Part shown: piece by piece, positions 1-9,428 of the stretch
Layout of the letters: each line of letters begins with the position of its first letter
Numbering within the stretch: position 1 is the first letter of the stretch
Assembly (NCBI GenBank): GCA_006503475.1
Contig: RSEH01000095.1
Coordinates: forward strand, 62,001 to 126,000
Source: Stentor roeselii
Taxonomy: Eukaryota; Ciliophora; Heterotrichea; Heterotrichida; Stentoridae
Length of the DNA: 64,000 nt
Reading direction: 5' to 3'
Translations under genes and position numbers: made by a program
Notes under the pieces: model-generated
Database searches by the model: none
What the model was told of the DNA's origin: nothing
What the model saw: the letters and a program-made list of their open reading frames with translations, nothing else

Positions 1-800
1 TTATTTTTCGCAAATCTTTTGTTAACTATTTCGAATTTCTCAATCTTTTCCTGTTCAAAGAAAGAAACTTGCTTATTGTTGGCTTTAGCAGGTGAAACAT
101 TGATACTTTCAGTGACTAATGAAAAAACTTTGAATTCGCTCTGAACTTCTGAATCTTTCATCAAAATATTAGCTTTATTCTTTCCAATATCAAGAGGTAG
201 TTCTTTATAAGCTGAGGTAACTGAATTCCTGCTGCAATTTCTACTCGGTTTATGAGAAATTATTTTAACTTCACTATTTTTCTCTAATCTTGAATTTCTT
301 CCTTCATCCAGGACAGTTACAAGGGACTTTTCCGAACTTTTCTTGGAAAAGTTCGAAGTTTTTTCACTGTTTTTTAAATTTTCAATTCCATGACTTCCGA
401 ATGAGTCAATTTCTTTTTTTATTGTAAGAAGATTGGTTTGGATAAAATTTTTGAAGTCTTCTTGAATTTCTAGCTTTTCAGGAGGAATTTGATTTATTTT
501 GTTGTTCGAAAGAGACGCTCTTAAAGACTCGATGCCTGAATCGTTTGAATCAGAGAGGAAACTTTGAGGTTTTATTGGAGATGTCTGGAATTTCATCTCT
601 TTCCCTGAAGGTTTTTCTATAGTTTTAAATAAAAATCCTTTTAGAGAATTTGAACTGTCAATTGATTGTTTACGTTCACTTTCAAGAAAATTGATAAAAA
701 GCTGTTTCTGTTGGTTGGCTTTTTTCTATGTTGAAGTTACCACTTCTTCTATTTTCTCGAATAAAGAACTGCCGCTACTTGAAAAGAAAGAGTTAAGCAT
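1..800 (-). CDS. Uncharacterised low-complexity protein, cut by left window edge
   Basis: The reading frame starts at an ATG (798-800), runs 20 codons, meets an in-frame TAG, and then stays open for 241 more codons to the left edge. The TAG lies in a 15-nt GT...AG segment with A at position 10. Removing it gives one continuous frame, so I read this as a spliced gene whose C-terminal part lies outside the window. The visible 261 residues are rich in Ser, Lys, Asn and Glu and look mostly disordered. I see no domain, signal peptide or membrane segment. The start lies 22 bp from the stop of the next minus-strand gene, which is typical spacing here. Function unknown. Confidence 0.7.
726..740 (-). 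other. 15-nt spliceosomal intron
   Basis: Sense sequence GTAACTTCAACATAG. It is phase 0, contains the in-frame TAG, has A at position 10, and splicing restores 241 open codons. Confidence 0.8.
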
Positions 801-822
801 TTTTATTAGAATTATAACTATT

Positions 823-1593
823 TTAATCTAGTAAAGTTACTTCACTGTAGTTATCACTGTCATTTTCATAGGATTTTGCATTTCTATACTTTTGGCAGCT
901 TTTTAACTTTTCCAAGCTATTCGGATTTACCTTTTTTCCGATGGTGAACAGTTTTTGTCGAATGTGATGTGAGTTCAGCAAATTCGAGTTTTCTTCTTTG
1001 CTTAACCAAATCTTAAAAAATATTTCTTCCAGTTTTTCACCTGAGAACAGTTCGTTTAACAATGACTTCTTTAATGGTTCTCGTCCTCGACTGGCAGTTC
1101 GTAAGTAAATGTTAAGATCTGGATGTTTTAATGGCGTTTTTCGTCGTTCGATTTTCAAGACAGGCAACTTTTTCAATACTGGCAATTTTTCTAAGACCAG
1201 CTCGAATAAGCAGTCGAACATTTGAGAAAATTCGTCTTTTGTCATGAAATCTGGAGACTTTGACCAACTCATGAATAAAGTTGCGGCTTTTTCGTTTGTG
1301 GAGCCTTTACACAGCAGAACTGCCAGAGTTGTTAAGACTTTTAGGTTATAAGCTTCTTTCTCTTGTAAAATCGAATAAAAATAAGAAGTTTTCACCTTTG
1401 AGGCGTATGGTAACGAGAAATTTATTGCAAAATCTTTGAATGATTCTTTACGAATCATGCCTTGCACAGAAAGGGACGCAAGGCATTTAGAAATGTTTTT
1501 GATTCTATATTTTGAGTATTGTAGTTTTCTTTCACCAGCTTTAAGTACCAATTCTTCAAAAGGAATATTGAATCGACTATTTTCACACCCCAT
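823..1593 (-). CDS. Putative N-myristoylated protein, EF-hand-like, uncharacterised
   Basis: A 256-residue protein starting MGCENS. Gly2 and Ser6 fit the N-myristoylation consensus, and Cys3 could be palmitoylated, which suggests membrane attachment. The middle (about residues 90-135) has the helix-loop-helix look of degenerate EF-hand proteins, with a KSPDFMTKDEF stretch resembling a calcium-loop exit, but I do not see a full canonical DxDxDG loop. The C-terminal third is basic and then acidic. The start has the local ATAAATGG context seen before many genes in this window. EF-hand kinship is an inference and function is unknown. Confidence 0.65.
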   Translation of the reverse strand: MGCENSRFNIPFEELVLKAGERKLQYSKYRIKNISKCLASLSVQGMIRKESFKDFAINFSLPYASKVKTSYFYSILQEKEAYNLKVLTTLAVLLCKGSTNEKAATLFMSWSKSPDFMTKDEFSQMFDCLFELVLEKLPVLKKLPVLKIERRKTPLKHPDLNIYLRTASRGREPLKKSLLNELFSGEKLEEIFFKIWLSKEENSNLLNSHHIRQKLFTIGKKVNPNSLEKLKSCQKYRNAKSYENDSDNYSEVTLLD

Positions 1594-1878
1594 TTATATC
1601 ACTGGTATCAGTAAGATTCATCTAACTGATAAACTTTAAAATGCCTGAGAAATAAATAATTAATCTAAGCTATTACACGTTTTTACAATAATTAGCCCGA
1701 AATAATCCTAAAAAAATTTACTGATTTCGAACAACAAGTAATTCTGGAAATTTAGTAAAATTCACAGTTCCTTAAATTTCAAGTGAATTTTATCAAACTG
1801 AATATAAACATAAATAAAATCGAGGAAATTATTTGAAAGTTAATATTCAAATCCATAAATCTAATTGAAATAATCTAA

Positions 1879-4800
1879 TTACTTAAATCCAGTTTGAAAC
1901 ATTCCTGGCATCATTCCTGGCATCATTCCAGTCATCATGGGATTCATTCCAGCCATCATAGGATTCATTCCAGTCATCATGGGGTTCATTCCAGTCATCA
2001 TGGGGTTCATTCCAGTCATCATGGGATTTGCAGGCATGCTAGGTCCAAGTGCAAGAGTATTAGTATTAAGTCCGGGCATGACCATAGAGATAGCATCAAT
2101 AGCTTCAAGTGGAGCCCTCATCTGTTGTTCAGCCTTTTCTTCCTCTTTCTTCTCTTTAGCAGTAGCTTTTTTCTCAATATGTGTCAGCCTTGAATACATA
2201 TCCTTAGTACTCTGTATAAAGAAAGGCATCGCAAAGTCCAAATACCCAGCCCTCCAGCTTAACTCCATCACAACATCAGGTGTTAAAAACGAGTAACAAA
2301 TATAAGTACAAGCACAAAACGCTTCCTTATCCTTAATCTGCACAAAATACCTTAAAAGTTCTTCAACTAGTTCAAAACTCTTACTTTGATTAGCAGTTTC
2401 CATCGCGTCTTGGAAGTACTGATCAGCTTTCGAGAGTTCAATGGACTGAGCGTGTTTCTGATTGACTCTGTAAATATAAGCGGAAATTCTTCTCATTTCT
2501 AATAAATGATGTCTTTCGAGAAGCCTTGCAAGTGCCAGCTGGTCGAAACTGTCGAAACTTGTGACACTTACTCGGAGAGAGTCGTAGTCTTCGAGTTCGA
2601 TGAGCAGCTCGTTGACTGCCTCGTTTACTTGGGAAACGTTGTACATCTGAACGGTCTGAAGCCAGGGAAGGGCCAAGGATAGTTGACCTGCACGGCGGAG
2701 GACTTGAACTGCTTTTGCGTGGTCTACTTTTGCTGAGATACTTTTTAGGAGGTCGTTTAACATCATTGGCTGCTCGTCTATGTAAAATAATATTGCTCTG
2801 AAGAAGAAGTCTTGGTTTGTTGCTTTTTGGATCACGTCTGTGAAAATTGTGTGGTTCCAGGCTTTGTAGGAGTGCTCGATCATTGTTACTAGAGCGTTGT
2901 CGAATTCGTCGTATTTCATGTAGAGGAATACAGCTTCTTGCCACCTCCTGAATCGTTCACAAGACCTAATCAATTTCGGAATATTGATTTTCTGATAGTA
3001 GTTCTTGCAATGTTCCATAAGTCTCTTAGGCCGATACTTTGCATACAAGCTTCCAAGTTCAGTAAAAATTCCCTGATGAGCTCTTTCACTAGGCAGTCCA
3101 TTTTCCAACAAAATAATAAGTTCATCCGGGTATCCAAAATGTTCATAATGTCTAATAATATCCTCCAAATGATCCGGATGTGTAATAATATTAAGTCCAG
3201 CAATAACAGCAAGTTTAAACTCTTTATTCTCAACACAAGCAAAAGTGACTTCCTTCCAAACCCTCGGTGCATTAGCCTGCTTAGCAGCTTCCATAGCTTC
3301 CATAAACTTCTTCAACTTCAAATAACAACTAGCAAGTCTCGCCCAATTATTAATACTTGCAAACAAAATCCTTGCAGCTTCATAAATTTTCTCATCAAAG
3401 CATCTATCTCCTACTTTTCCAATATCCGCTTGATTATTAGTCGCAATAAATTCTTCAAGTTCAGCCAGCATGTCACATTTAGCAAGTGCAAAAATAAGTT
3501 CAGTATCAATAAGAGAGTCCTTCTGATGCAATTGCGCTGCACGTGCAAGTGTCAAGAACCTGATTAACTTAGAGAAACATCCTGCCTTTTCCGCGGCATT
3601 TATAACTTCTCGATAATACGACGGGTCCTTCGCCTTGATAAAGGCTTCAATGGAGTCCTCAGCTCTTTCATAGTCAAGCAGTGCGCGACCAAGACGACTC
3701 CAGACTTCAGGGCTTCCAACTCTTTCAGCGAATTCACAAGCACGGTCGATATTCTGAAGATTAGTGAGTAAAACATCAACAGCCTCTTCATGCATTCCTG
3801 CTTTTCTATAAATCAAAAAAGCCTCTTCGGCGAGACCATGTTGGCTTAAAGCGTACTGCGCGATTTCAGCAGCGTCGTAGTTGTCAAGGCGGTTTATATA
3901 GTCCACAACTCGCACTGGGTCTGCTTTGATCGCAGTCACAATCAGCATGTTTTGAAGGTTTTTGTTCTTGGAAAAGTCAGACTTGTGTAAAACGATTTTT
4001 TCAAGAAGTTCGATTAGTTCTTTTTGAAGTTCTGCTTTTAAAAAGGCTTTTACTGTTACTGAAACTTCTTCTACTTCTCGACTTTCAGGAAGGGCAAATG
4101 CAACGACTTGGTCGATCACTGAACGTCGGCTTTCGTTTTCATTGGATAAAACACGAGACCAGAGCTCGGGACTTTTTCTTTCGACCAGGTATCGGGCTTG
4201 GATACGGTACATACCGTTTCGGGAGGTCAGGGAGATTAGCTCTTCGTCACATTCGCCCCATGCGCGAGTGTAGGCTTTTACTGCGAGTTCTGGGTTACGC
4301 TCTTCGCAGTATTTTCCTACTATTTTAGCGTCGTAAAACTCGTTTCGGATTAGAAAGTCTTCTGGGTCACGGTTTATGTCGATGTAGATCTTGGCTAAGG
4401 CGGTGTGAACTGGAGCGTCGACGACTCCTTCTCGTTCACGGTCTTCCAGCCAGGACTGGATTACCCTAAGTCTATTTCTTTTTTCCATTTCATCAATAAG
4501 TGGTTCAGCGGGACAAGCATTCCGAATAGTATTAAGGATCTGTTTAACGTAAGTTTCATCAGTATCCAGCTCTAAAAGAGTTCCAAGTACACCAGGAGCA
4601 GCTTTCGAATTAAGCTTAACAAGGTAAACTTCAATATACCTATTCAGGCCATTCTTATATAAATACCGTGTAAGTTCTTCAGTAAATCCATGAATATCAC
4701 AAAGATAAATCAAAGGTCGTGGGTCAGGCAGTCTAATTTCTTTAAGAAAATCTTTAACTCGTACAGGGTCATAAAACTTAGTTTCTTTAATCACTCTTTC

Positions 4801-7056
4801 CACTTCAGCACTTTGATTAAGCTTAGCAGCCGCTTCAATATACTTAAAATGAACATCCGGGTCTTCAGTGGAGGTGAGTACAGATCCCAAAAAGTAAAAA
4901 AGTCCATCATAACTTCCAAATTTCTCAAACATTTCAACCAAAGCAGTAACCGTCAACTCACTATTATACTTAATCGCTGTTTGAACAATAACTTGCAAGT
5001 TACTCGCACGATTGGCCTTCATCATATCATAAAGACACTGAAGTGCATTGTTAGGCGTCATATGTCCGAAGAAGCTGATGAGAAAGTCAGGACTGAAGCC
5101 ACGTCCACGAACAAGGACCCTTCGAATGTCGTTGATATTAGAGTAATTTTCAATCGCTCTTTGAAACATCTCGGCCTGCTCACAAAGTTGCGCTATTTTT
5201 ATTTTATCGTAGTGGGAAAACAAGTCCGTCTGGAAGATGGTCTCAGCGACTTGAGGCGCTTGAATTATGTTAAGTTCTAAAAGTTTCGTTTGAAGATGGC
5301 CTTGTTCTGGCAGGTTCTCCTTCAGAACTTCTAATAAATAAGCCGTCGCTGCTTGAAGGTTGTGCTGTGAGAGAAAAATGTCAGTCACTGCGTTTATGTC
5401 AACGTTTTTTCCTGCTTGCTTCGCAACTACCAGGGCTGAGTCGATGCTGGAGACTGAAAGTTGACGAATCATTGACATGTAGTCTGGAGAGATGCCTGTT
5501 TGAGCGCAGTAAGCTCGGACTTTGTCGTATTGACCGGTTTCCATCAGACCGACTAATACCCTTTGAGGGTTGTTTATTTTCATGTTGACTTGAAGCGCGA
5601 GGTGCACGTCGAACTCTCTTACCATGTCAGCTAGTTCTTCACTACACTCAATCTTGTCTTGCCCGATCCAGCCTTCTAGGATTTGCTTTCGTCCTTGCTG
5701 GAGAAGTGGACGAGCGATTTCTACTGCTTCGTATTTGTTTAGCTTACCAAGCTCGAGTATTGTGGTGAAATAAGCTAGCATTGGGTGAGGCTGGCCAGGT
5801 ACCTGAGGAAGAGACCTCAGCCTCATAATAGTTTCTTGATTCCTTAAAAGCGACGCAGGAGCTCCAAAGGCAATTCTAGCTGCTCCTTTCATATCCCCAC
5901 TAGCCAAAAACCTATTAAAATTCTGTACAAACAAATCATTCGCTCCAGGTAAATTAAATCTCTGCGCAAGTGAAAATCCGACAGTCATACTCTCCGGTAT
6001 ATGTCTACAATTATTCATAATAAAATTGACCAAATTATTTTCTTCAATCGAAATTCCAATGACCTGTCCTCTGCGATTAACTCCATAAACCGTGTCCATT
6101 CTCGAGTTCCTGCTCGTCACAAAGATCGGGTCTTCTGAAAGTCGAGTTCTATAAATCAAATTTCCAGAGATAGTTTCAAACAAATACAAGTACCCAAACT
6201 TAGTGATCATTGCCACAACTCCATATTTCGACAGCAAATGCATGGCAACTGGAAAGTCATTCTGTGCTTCAACAGGATAAACCACTTCAACAGTCGCTTT
6301 AAACTTATTCCCTGAAGCAGGTCTATTTATTTCCATGATATGAATACGAGAAGTGGACTCAGTACTTTTTTTCTCAACAAAGGCAAAGCAAGTAACAGGT
6401 CCTTGTCCATCTCTCAAAGGAATTTCTCCAAAGCACCCGGCATGTCCTTCGAGTACCTGTTGTTGTTGCCCTCCAGTGAAGTAAAGTTGCATATGGCCAT
6501 TGATGGTCTTCCCGCCATCAGGTGTTGAAATTCCAGTCAAAAGGCACCAAGTCTCAGAGTTGTCAGTCGTGTAAGCAATGATCTGGGCTGCTCCTTCTAA
6601 AGGCCCAGCTCTGTCAAATACCCTGACAGGGTTGTCATTGCCTTCCATGTTCCAATGAAAAATAGTCCTAGTGGTGACGATTGCGAGTTTAGTGACTGTG
6701 AGCCATCTCCAAAAGACGATCTGTTCAGGGAAGTCGTAAACTTTCAGCTTCTGCTTCGAGTCCAGGTTGTAAACTTGCACAAAATGACCTCCTGATGTCT
6801 CGTTCTTCGCCTTCAATGCGATTATGTTGTGCTGAGGGTTCATTATAGCAGCTTCTGCCTTCATCGGCCTTCTGATGATGTTGTTGTTGTTTTGAAGTTC
6901 AACCACCACGACTTGAGCGGAACCTTCTGCTTCTTCTCGAATGCAAATGTACTTCTCGGATTCCAAGGTTAAAAAACCGAATCGAAATGAGCTCGGGTTT
7001 AGACCTAGTGAGGGAAGGTCTGCCACCGCAAACAACTTCACAGGTAATTGAGCCAT
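1879..7056 (-). CDS. CLTC: Clathrin heavy chain
   Basis: A 1725-residue intronless clathrin heavy chain (animal form about 1675). It forms the triskelion leg of coated vesicles. The N-terminal seven-blade propeller (about 1-330) begins MAQLPVKL and contains ESEKYICIREE, close to the family's ESDKFICIREK. The linker and seven CHC repeats run to about residue 1600, and the trimerisation segment is lysine/glutamate-rich. The tail ends in five copies of an MNPMMTG-like heptad followed by MMPGMMPGMFQTGFK. LALGPSMP in the tail may be a degenerate form of the QLMLTAGPS Hsc70-docking region. The frame opens 22 codons earlier, but I chose this ATG because animal and plant chains start at the same residue and GTATAAATATGG gives a good local context. 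Confidence 0.97.
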   Translation of the reverse strand: MAQLPVKLFAVADLPSLGLNPSSFRFGFLTLESEKYICIREEAEGSAQVVVVELQNNNNIIRRPMKAEAAIMNPQHNIIALKAKNETSGGHFVQVYNLDSKQKLKVYDFPEQIVFWRWLTVTKLAIVTTRTIFHWNMEGNDNPVRVFDRAGPLEGAAQIIAYTTDNSETWCLLTGISTPDGGKTINGHMQLYFTGGQQQQVLEGHAGCFGEIPLRDGQGPVTCFAFVEKKSTESTSRIHIMEINRPASGNKFKATVEVVYPVEAQNDFPVAMHLLSKYGVVAMITKFGYLYLFETISGNLIYRTRLSEDPIFVTSRNSRMDTVYGVNRRGQVIGISIEENNLVNFIMNNCRHIPESMTVGFSLAQRFNLPGANDLFVQNFNRFLASGDMKGAARIAFGAPASLLRNQETIMRLRSLPQVPGQPHPMLAYFTTILELGKLNKYEAVEIARPLLQQGRKQILEGWIGQDKIECSEELADMVREFDVHLALQVNMKINNPQRVLVGLMETGQYDKVRAYCAQTGISPDYMSMIRQLSVSSIDSALVVAKQAGKNVDINAVTDIFLSQHNLQAATAYLLEVLKENLPEQGHLQTKLLELNIIQAPQVAETIFQTDLFSHYDKIKIAQLCEQAEMFQRAIENYSNINDIRRVLVRGRGFSPDFLISFFGHMTPNNALQCLYDMMKANRASNLQVIVQTAIKYNSELTVTALVEMFEKFGSYDGLFYFLGSVLTSTEDPDVHFKYIEAAAKLNQSAEVERVIKETKFYDPVRVKDFLKEIRLPDPRPLIYLCDIHGFTEELTRYLYKNGLNRYIEVYLVKLNSKAAPGVLGTLLELDTDETYVKQILNTIRNACPAEPLIDEMEKRNRLRVIQSWLEDREREGVVDAPVHTALAKIYIDINRDPEDFLIRNEFYDAKIVGKYCEERNPELAVKAYTRAWGECDEELISLTSRNGMYRIQARYLVERKSPELWSRVLSNENESRRSVIDQVVAFALPESREVEEVSVTVKAFLKAELQKELIELLEKIVLHKSDFSKNKNLQNMLIVTAIKADPVRVVDYINRLDNYDAAEIAQYALSQHGLAEEAFLIYRKAGMHEEAVDVLLTNLQNIDRACEFAERVGSPEVWSRLGRALLDYERAEDSIEAFIKAKDPSYYREVINAAEKAGCFSKLIRFLTLARAAQLHQKDSLIDTELIFALAKCDMLAELEEFIATNNQADIGKVGDRCFDEKIYEAARILFASINNWARLASCYLKLKKFMEAMEAAKQANAPRVWKEVTFACVENKEFKLAVIAGLNIITHPDHLEDIIRHYEHFGYPDELIILLENGLPSERAHQGIFTELGSLYAKYRPKRLMEHCKNYYQKINIPKLIRSCERFRRWQEAVFLYMKYDEFDNALVTMIEHSYKAWNHTIFTDVIQKATNQDFFFRAILFYIDEQPMMLNDLLKSISAKVDHAKAVQVLRRAGQLSLALPWLQTVQMYNVSQVNEAVNELLIELEDYDSLRVSVTSFDSFDQLALARLLERHHLLEMRRISAYIYRVNQKHAQSIELSKADQYFQDAMETANQSKSFELVEELLRYFVQIKDKEAFCACTYICYSFLTPDVVMELSWRAGYLDFAMPFFIQSTKDMYSRLTHIEKKATAKEKKEEEKAEQQMRAPLEAIDAISMVMPGLNTNTLALGPSMPANPMMTGMNPMMTGMNPMMTGMNPMMAGMNPMMTGMMPGMMPGMFQTGFK
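1925..2029 (-). repeat. 21-bp tandem repeat coding the clathrin tail heptads
   Basis: Five near-perfect 21-bp units inside the clathrin heavy chain gene, encoding MNPMMTG-type heptads. The unit length is a multiple of three, so copy changes keep the frame. Substitutions are few (one unit encodes MMAG). Confidence 0.85.
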
Positions 7057-7751
7057 ATTTATACACCATTCAGTTCTTTTAACCTTTTCTGGCATTTCTT
7101 TCGTTTGCTTCGTGGAAATCAACGCGGTCCTGCGGGAATTGGGAAATTGGATATTGATTGGATCTTTTGGAGATTATGAAAGTTGGGCTTGGTAGAGGAG
7201 TTTGTGGATGGAGAAGGAAGGATTTTTTTAGTTTTTGGATTAGGTGGGGTGGAGTGGAGTGGATTTGGGTGGGTAAAGGGTTGGGGTGATTAGGTTTTTT
7301 TTTGGAAGGGGTTTGGGACTGGCTTGGGTTTTTTGGGATTTTTAGAGGTTTATTTGTGAATTTTAGTTAGATGATCATTTATGCTGATTGATTTGAGTGA
7401 TTGAGGAAGCCATTTGAGGAGGATATTCAGAAGGTGATATATAAGGATTTTTTTAGATAGTTTTCTTGTGAAAATTAATCATTCTGATGATAGTTTAGTT
7501 TTTATGTGAAAATCTGAGGATTGGATGTGCTATAAGGAGATTTATATAAATTTATTATCAGAAAAACTTTCAAATAGAGGGCAGGTTAAAGGAGTAGATA
7601 GGAAAAGTTTCAACTTATATATATGGATTGAAATTTTCTTTTGCATTATAACTTCACTATTGAATTATTAGGAGAAAATTCACTTCAATACTTGATTTAA
7701 AACTTATATTGAACAAATACTTATTTTTTTGATGATAAATAATTTCTAATA
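7057..7751. other. Intergenic, G/T-rich clathrin upstream region then AT-rich spacer
   Basis: No gene seen. The part next to the clathrin start (about 7140-7350) is strongly G+T-rich on the plus strand, that is A+C-rich on the clathrin sense strand, as expected for an upstream region in this window. It holds several G runs. The rest, to 7751, is ordinary AT-rich spacer leading to the membrane protein gene. Confidence 0.6.
7267..7286 (+). promoter_or_regulatory. Canonical G-quadruplex motif upstream of clathrin heavy chain
   Basis: GGGTGGGTAAAGGGTTGGGG fits G3-N1-G3-N4-G3-N2-G4. It lies about 210 bp upstream of the clathrin start, on the template strand for that gene. A regulatory role is inferred only. 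Confidence 0.4.
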
Positions 7752-8684
7752 ATGTTTGATTTTTTTCTTGCACTTGGAATATCTTTTGCTTTTTCATCTA
7801 GTCCTCACTCAAGATTATATGATTTTAAGCTTGCTGCACTTTTGATATACTTGCAATTCTGTATAATATCCCAAATCTTGATGTTATTACAAGAAAATTC
7901 CGATTTTCTCTCATCAGAATTTCTTTTATCAATACTTAAAGAGTTGCTCCATTCACGTAAGCATACATTTGTTTTACTAGGAATTTGTTGGATAGAAGTT
8001 AAAATCCGTAGATGTAACCAACCCTCTTCAATACCAGACTTTGGAACTTTTGCGAAATTTACTTTCATATATTCTATTATTACCAGCTTTGAGTTTGATC
8101 ATTTAAGTAGAATAATTTTTATTATTCAACTTGCTATTCTTGCATATTTTATTGAAGAGACTGAATACTCTGGATTTAAAGTGGATGTTTTTATATTGTG
8201 TCTTTTTGAAAGCTGGTTTTTGTACTTTTTATATGATTCAGGTTTTAATAATTTTATGATTTCAGCGAATTATTACCTTTTTTACCCTTTTATCAATGTT
8301 TATTTATTAATTGTTTTTCAGGTTTCAAGCTTTGATAGAAATAATCACTTAAGTTACCAAGACTCTATTTCTAATACAGTGCATCAAATGTTTGATGCTA
8401 ATCCAGTATCTAAGAAAACATTAGTCAATAAAGAAATATTTAATATATTATCGAACTCTTTTTTATCGATTTTTCTTTACTTTATAGCTTTTAAATGCAT
8501 TTATGGGCTAAGCTCATATATAAAAATGAATATCATTTTTCTGATAGCATATCCACTGGCAGGGTGCATTTGTAATTACAAAAAGTATGATAATAATGAT
8601 ACTTATTTGAAAAATGTGTATGCTATGATATTTAGTCTCTTTTTGTATAGCTGGTTGTTTGGATTTTTATCATTTTTTAATTAA
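7752..8684 (+). CDS. Multi-pass membrane protein, copy 1 of tandem pair
   Basis: A 310-residue, strongly hydrophobic protein with about seven or eight predicted membrane segments from the N terminus onward. I do not recognise the family. It is a paralogue of the 310-residue protein encoded at 9429-10361: both have the same length, and shared blocks include SEFLL-ILKEL, HTFVLLGICW, DHLSRIIFIIQL, YDSGFNNFMISANYYL and SISNTVHQ, roughly 60% identical by eye. Conserved polar residues in those blocks suggest function (a channel, transporter or enzyme) rather than mere membrane filler. A 5S rRNA gene follows about 195 bp downstream on the same strand, and that arrangement is repeated with the second copy. 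Confidence 0.8.
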   Translation: MFDFFLALGISFAFSSSPHSRLYDFKLAALLIYLQFCIISQILMLLQENSDFLSSEFLLSILKELLHSRKHTFVLLGICWIEVKIRRCNQPSSIPDFGTFAKFTFIYSIITSFEFDHLSRIIFIIQLAILAYFIEETEYSGFKVDVFILCLFESWFLYFLYDSGFNNFMISANYYLFYPFINVYLLIVFQVSSFDRNNHLSYQDSISNTVHQMFDANPVSKKTLVNKEIFNILSNSFLSIFLYFIAFKCIYGLSSYIKMNIIFLIAYPLAGCICNYKKYDNNDTYLKNVYAMIFSLFLYSWLFGFLSFFN

Positions 8685-8843
8685 AGATTTATGATATTAT
8701 CCATCAATTGACACAAGCATCCAAATTAAAATAACAATAATTTCAAAAAAACGTTTGTTGAATGTTGATTGTTTATAAATTTTTAAAAGTTTTTGTGGAT
8801 TTTATATTTAAGCTACTTGTAATAATTCCTTTTTAGTTTAGAA

Positions 8844-8866
8844 AGAGTTGTATTTAACACAAACTA
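8844..8866 (+). promoter_or_regulatory. Conserved 5S upstream element, copy 1
   Basis: A 23-nt block, core TTGTATTTAACACAAACTA, lying from -36 to -14 of the 5S gene. It is identical in sequence and distance upstream of the second 5S copy, while flanking DNA has diverged. It is likely an upstream Pol III element helping the internal control region. Confidence 0.65.
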
Positions 8867-8879
8867 ATCTTTTAGTATT

Positions 8880-8998
8880 GTTATCGGCCATACTATGTCT
8901 AAAGCACCAGATCCCATCCGAACTCTGAAGTTAAGCGACATAAGGCGAGGTTAGTACTTGGGTGGGAGACCGCCAGGGAATCCCTCGTGCTGATAGCC
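8880..8998 (+). rRNA. 5S ribosomal RNA, copy 1
   Basis: A 119-nt 5S rRNA with hallmark segments GGCCATAC near the 5' end, CACCAGATCCCATCCGAAC, GAAGTTAAGC (start of the internal Pol III control region), and GGTTAGTACTTGGGTGGGAG with GACCGCCAGGGAATCCC. The ends pair (GTTATC with GATAGC, one G-U), which fixes the boundaries. A run of six T follows two bases after the 3' end. The sequence is identical to the copy at 10566. Most eukaryotes keep 5S genes in arrays; here each copy is paired with a protein gene. Confidence 0.97.
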
Positions 8999-9000
8999 AC

Positions 9001-9006
9001 TTTTTT
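9001..9006 (+). terminator. Pol III T-run terminator after 5S copy 1
   Basis: Six T residues starting three nucleotides after the 5S 3' end, the usual Pol III stop signal. Confidence 0.75.
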
Positions 9007-9428
9007 CAGAAATTTGCATAATTCTGTTTCTTAGGGAAAGGCCTAACAAATGACATTTTAGAGATGAATAAGATATTGAATTTTGATTATAGTAACCCTA
9101 TTAAGAAAGATGATTATATTTATTTTACGATTTTTAAGTATCCAAAAAACATTTTCTCCTAGGCTACTAAAGTCTTATGATTTTTAATAGAAAAAATTGA
9201 TATCCAATGAGAGATTGATTGATTTATTATGAAGAAATCCTTCTAATAGAGTAATGATTGATGAAAAATTTAAAGTTTCATACCCTAGTTGAAAATATTT
9301 GTTTTTAGTTAATTTACCTAATTGTTTACATTATTATATTGAACACTTCAGTAGAAAATACTTGTTTGTGGAAAGGTTAAATCTTTATTATAATTCATTT
9401 TTCTTTACTTAATTATAATATTTTATAA
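9007..9428. other. AT-rich spacer between the two duplication units
   Basis: No gene seen on either strand. The end near 9340-9428 carries remnants similar to the DNA upstream of the first membrane gene (a GAACA...ATACTT stretch), marking where unit 2 begins. Confidence 0.5.

Larger units (their letters stand above)
7752..9006 (+). repeat. Tandem duplication unit 1 (membrane gene + 5S rRNA)
   Basis: The first copy of a roughly 1.7-kb unit: a 310-codon membrane protein gene, a short spacer with similar sequence (ATATTATCCAT after the stop codon in both), a conserved 5S upstream element, 5S rRNA and a T-run. The repeat period is 1677 bp measured at the ORF starts and 1686 bp at the 5S starts. 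Confidence 0.85.

Noticed and set aside
2438-2944. Open frames of 70-210 codons overlapping the clathrin gene (also 2938-3567, 4690-5280)
   Set aside because: They are alternative frames of a strongly conserved gene, with biased Ser/Arg composition and no start context.
7200-7320. G-rich stretch resembling telomere repeats
   Set aside because: There is no regular unit such as TTGGGG or the Stentor-type CCCTAACA repeat; it is upstream DNA of the clathrin gene.
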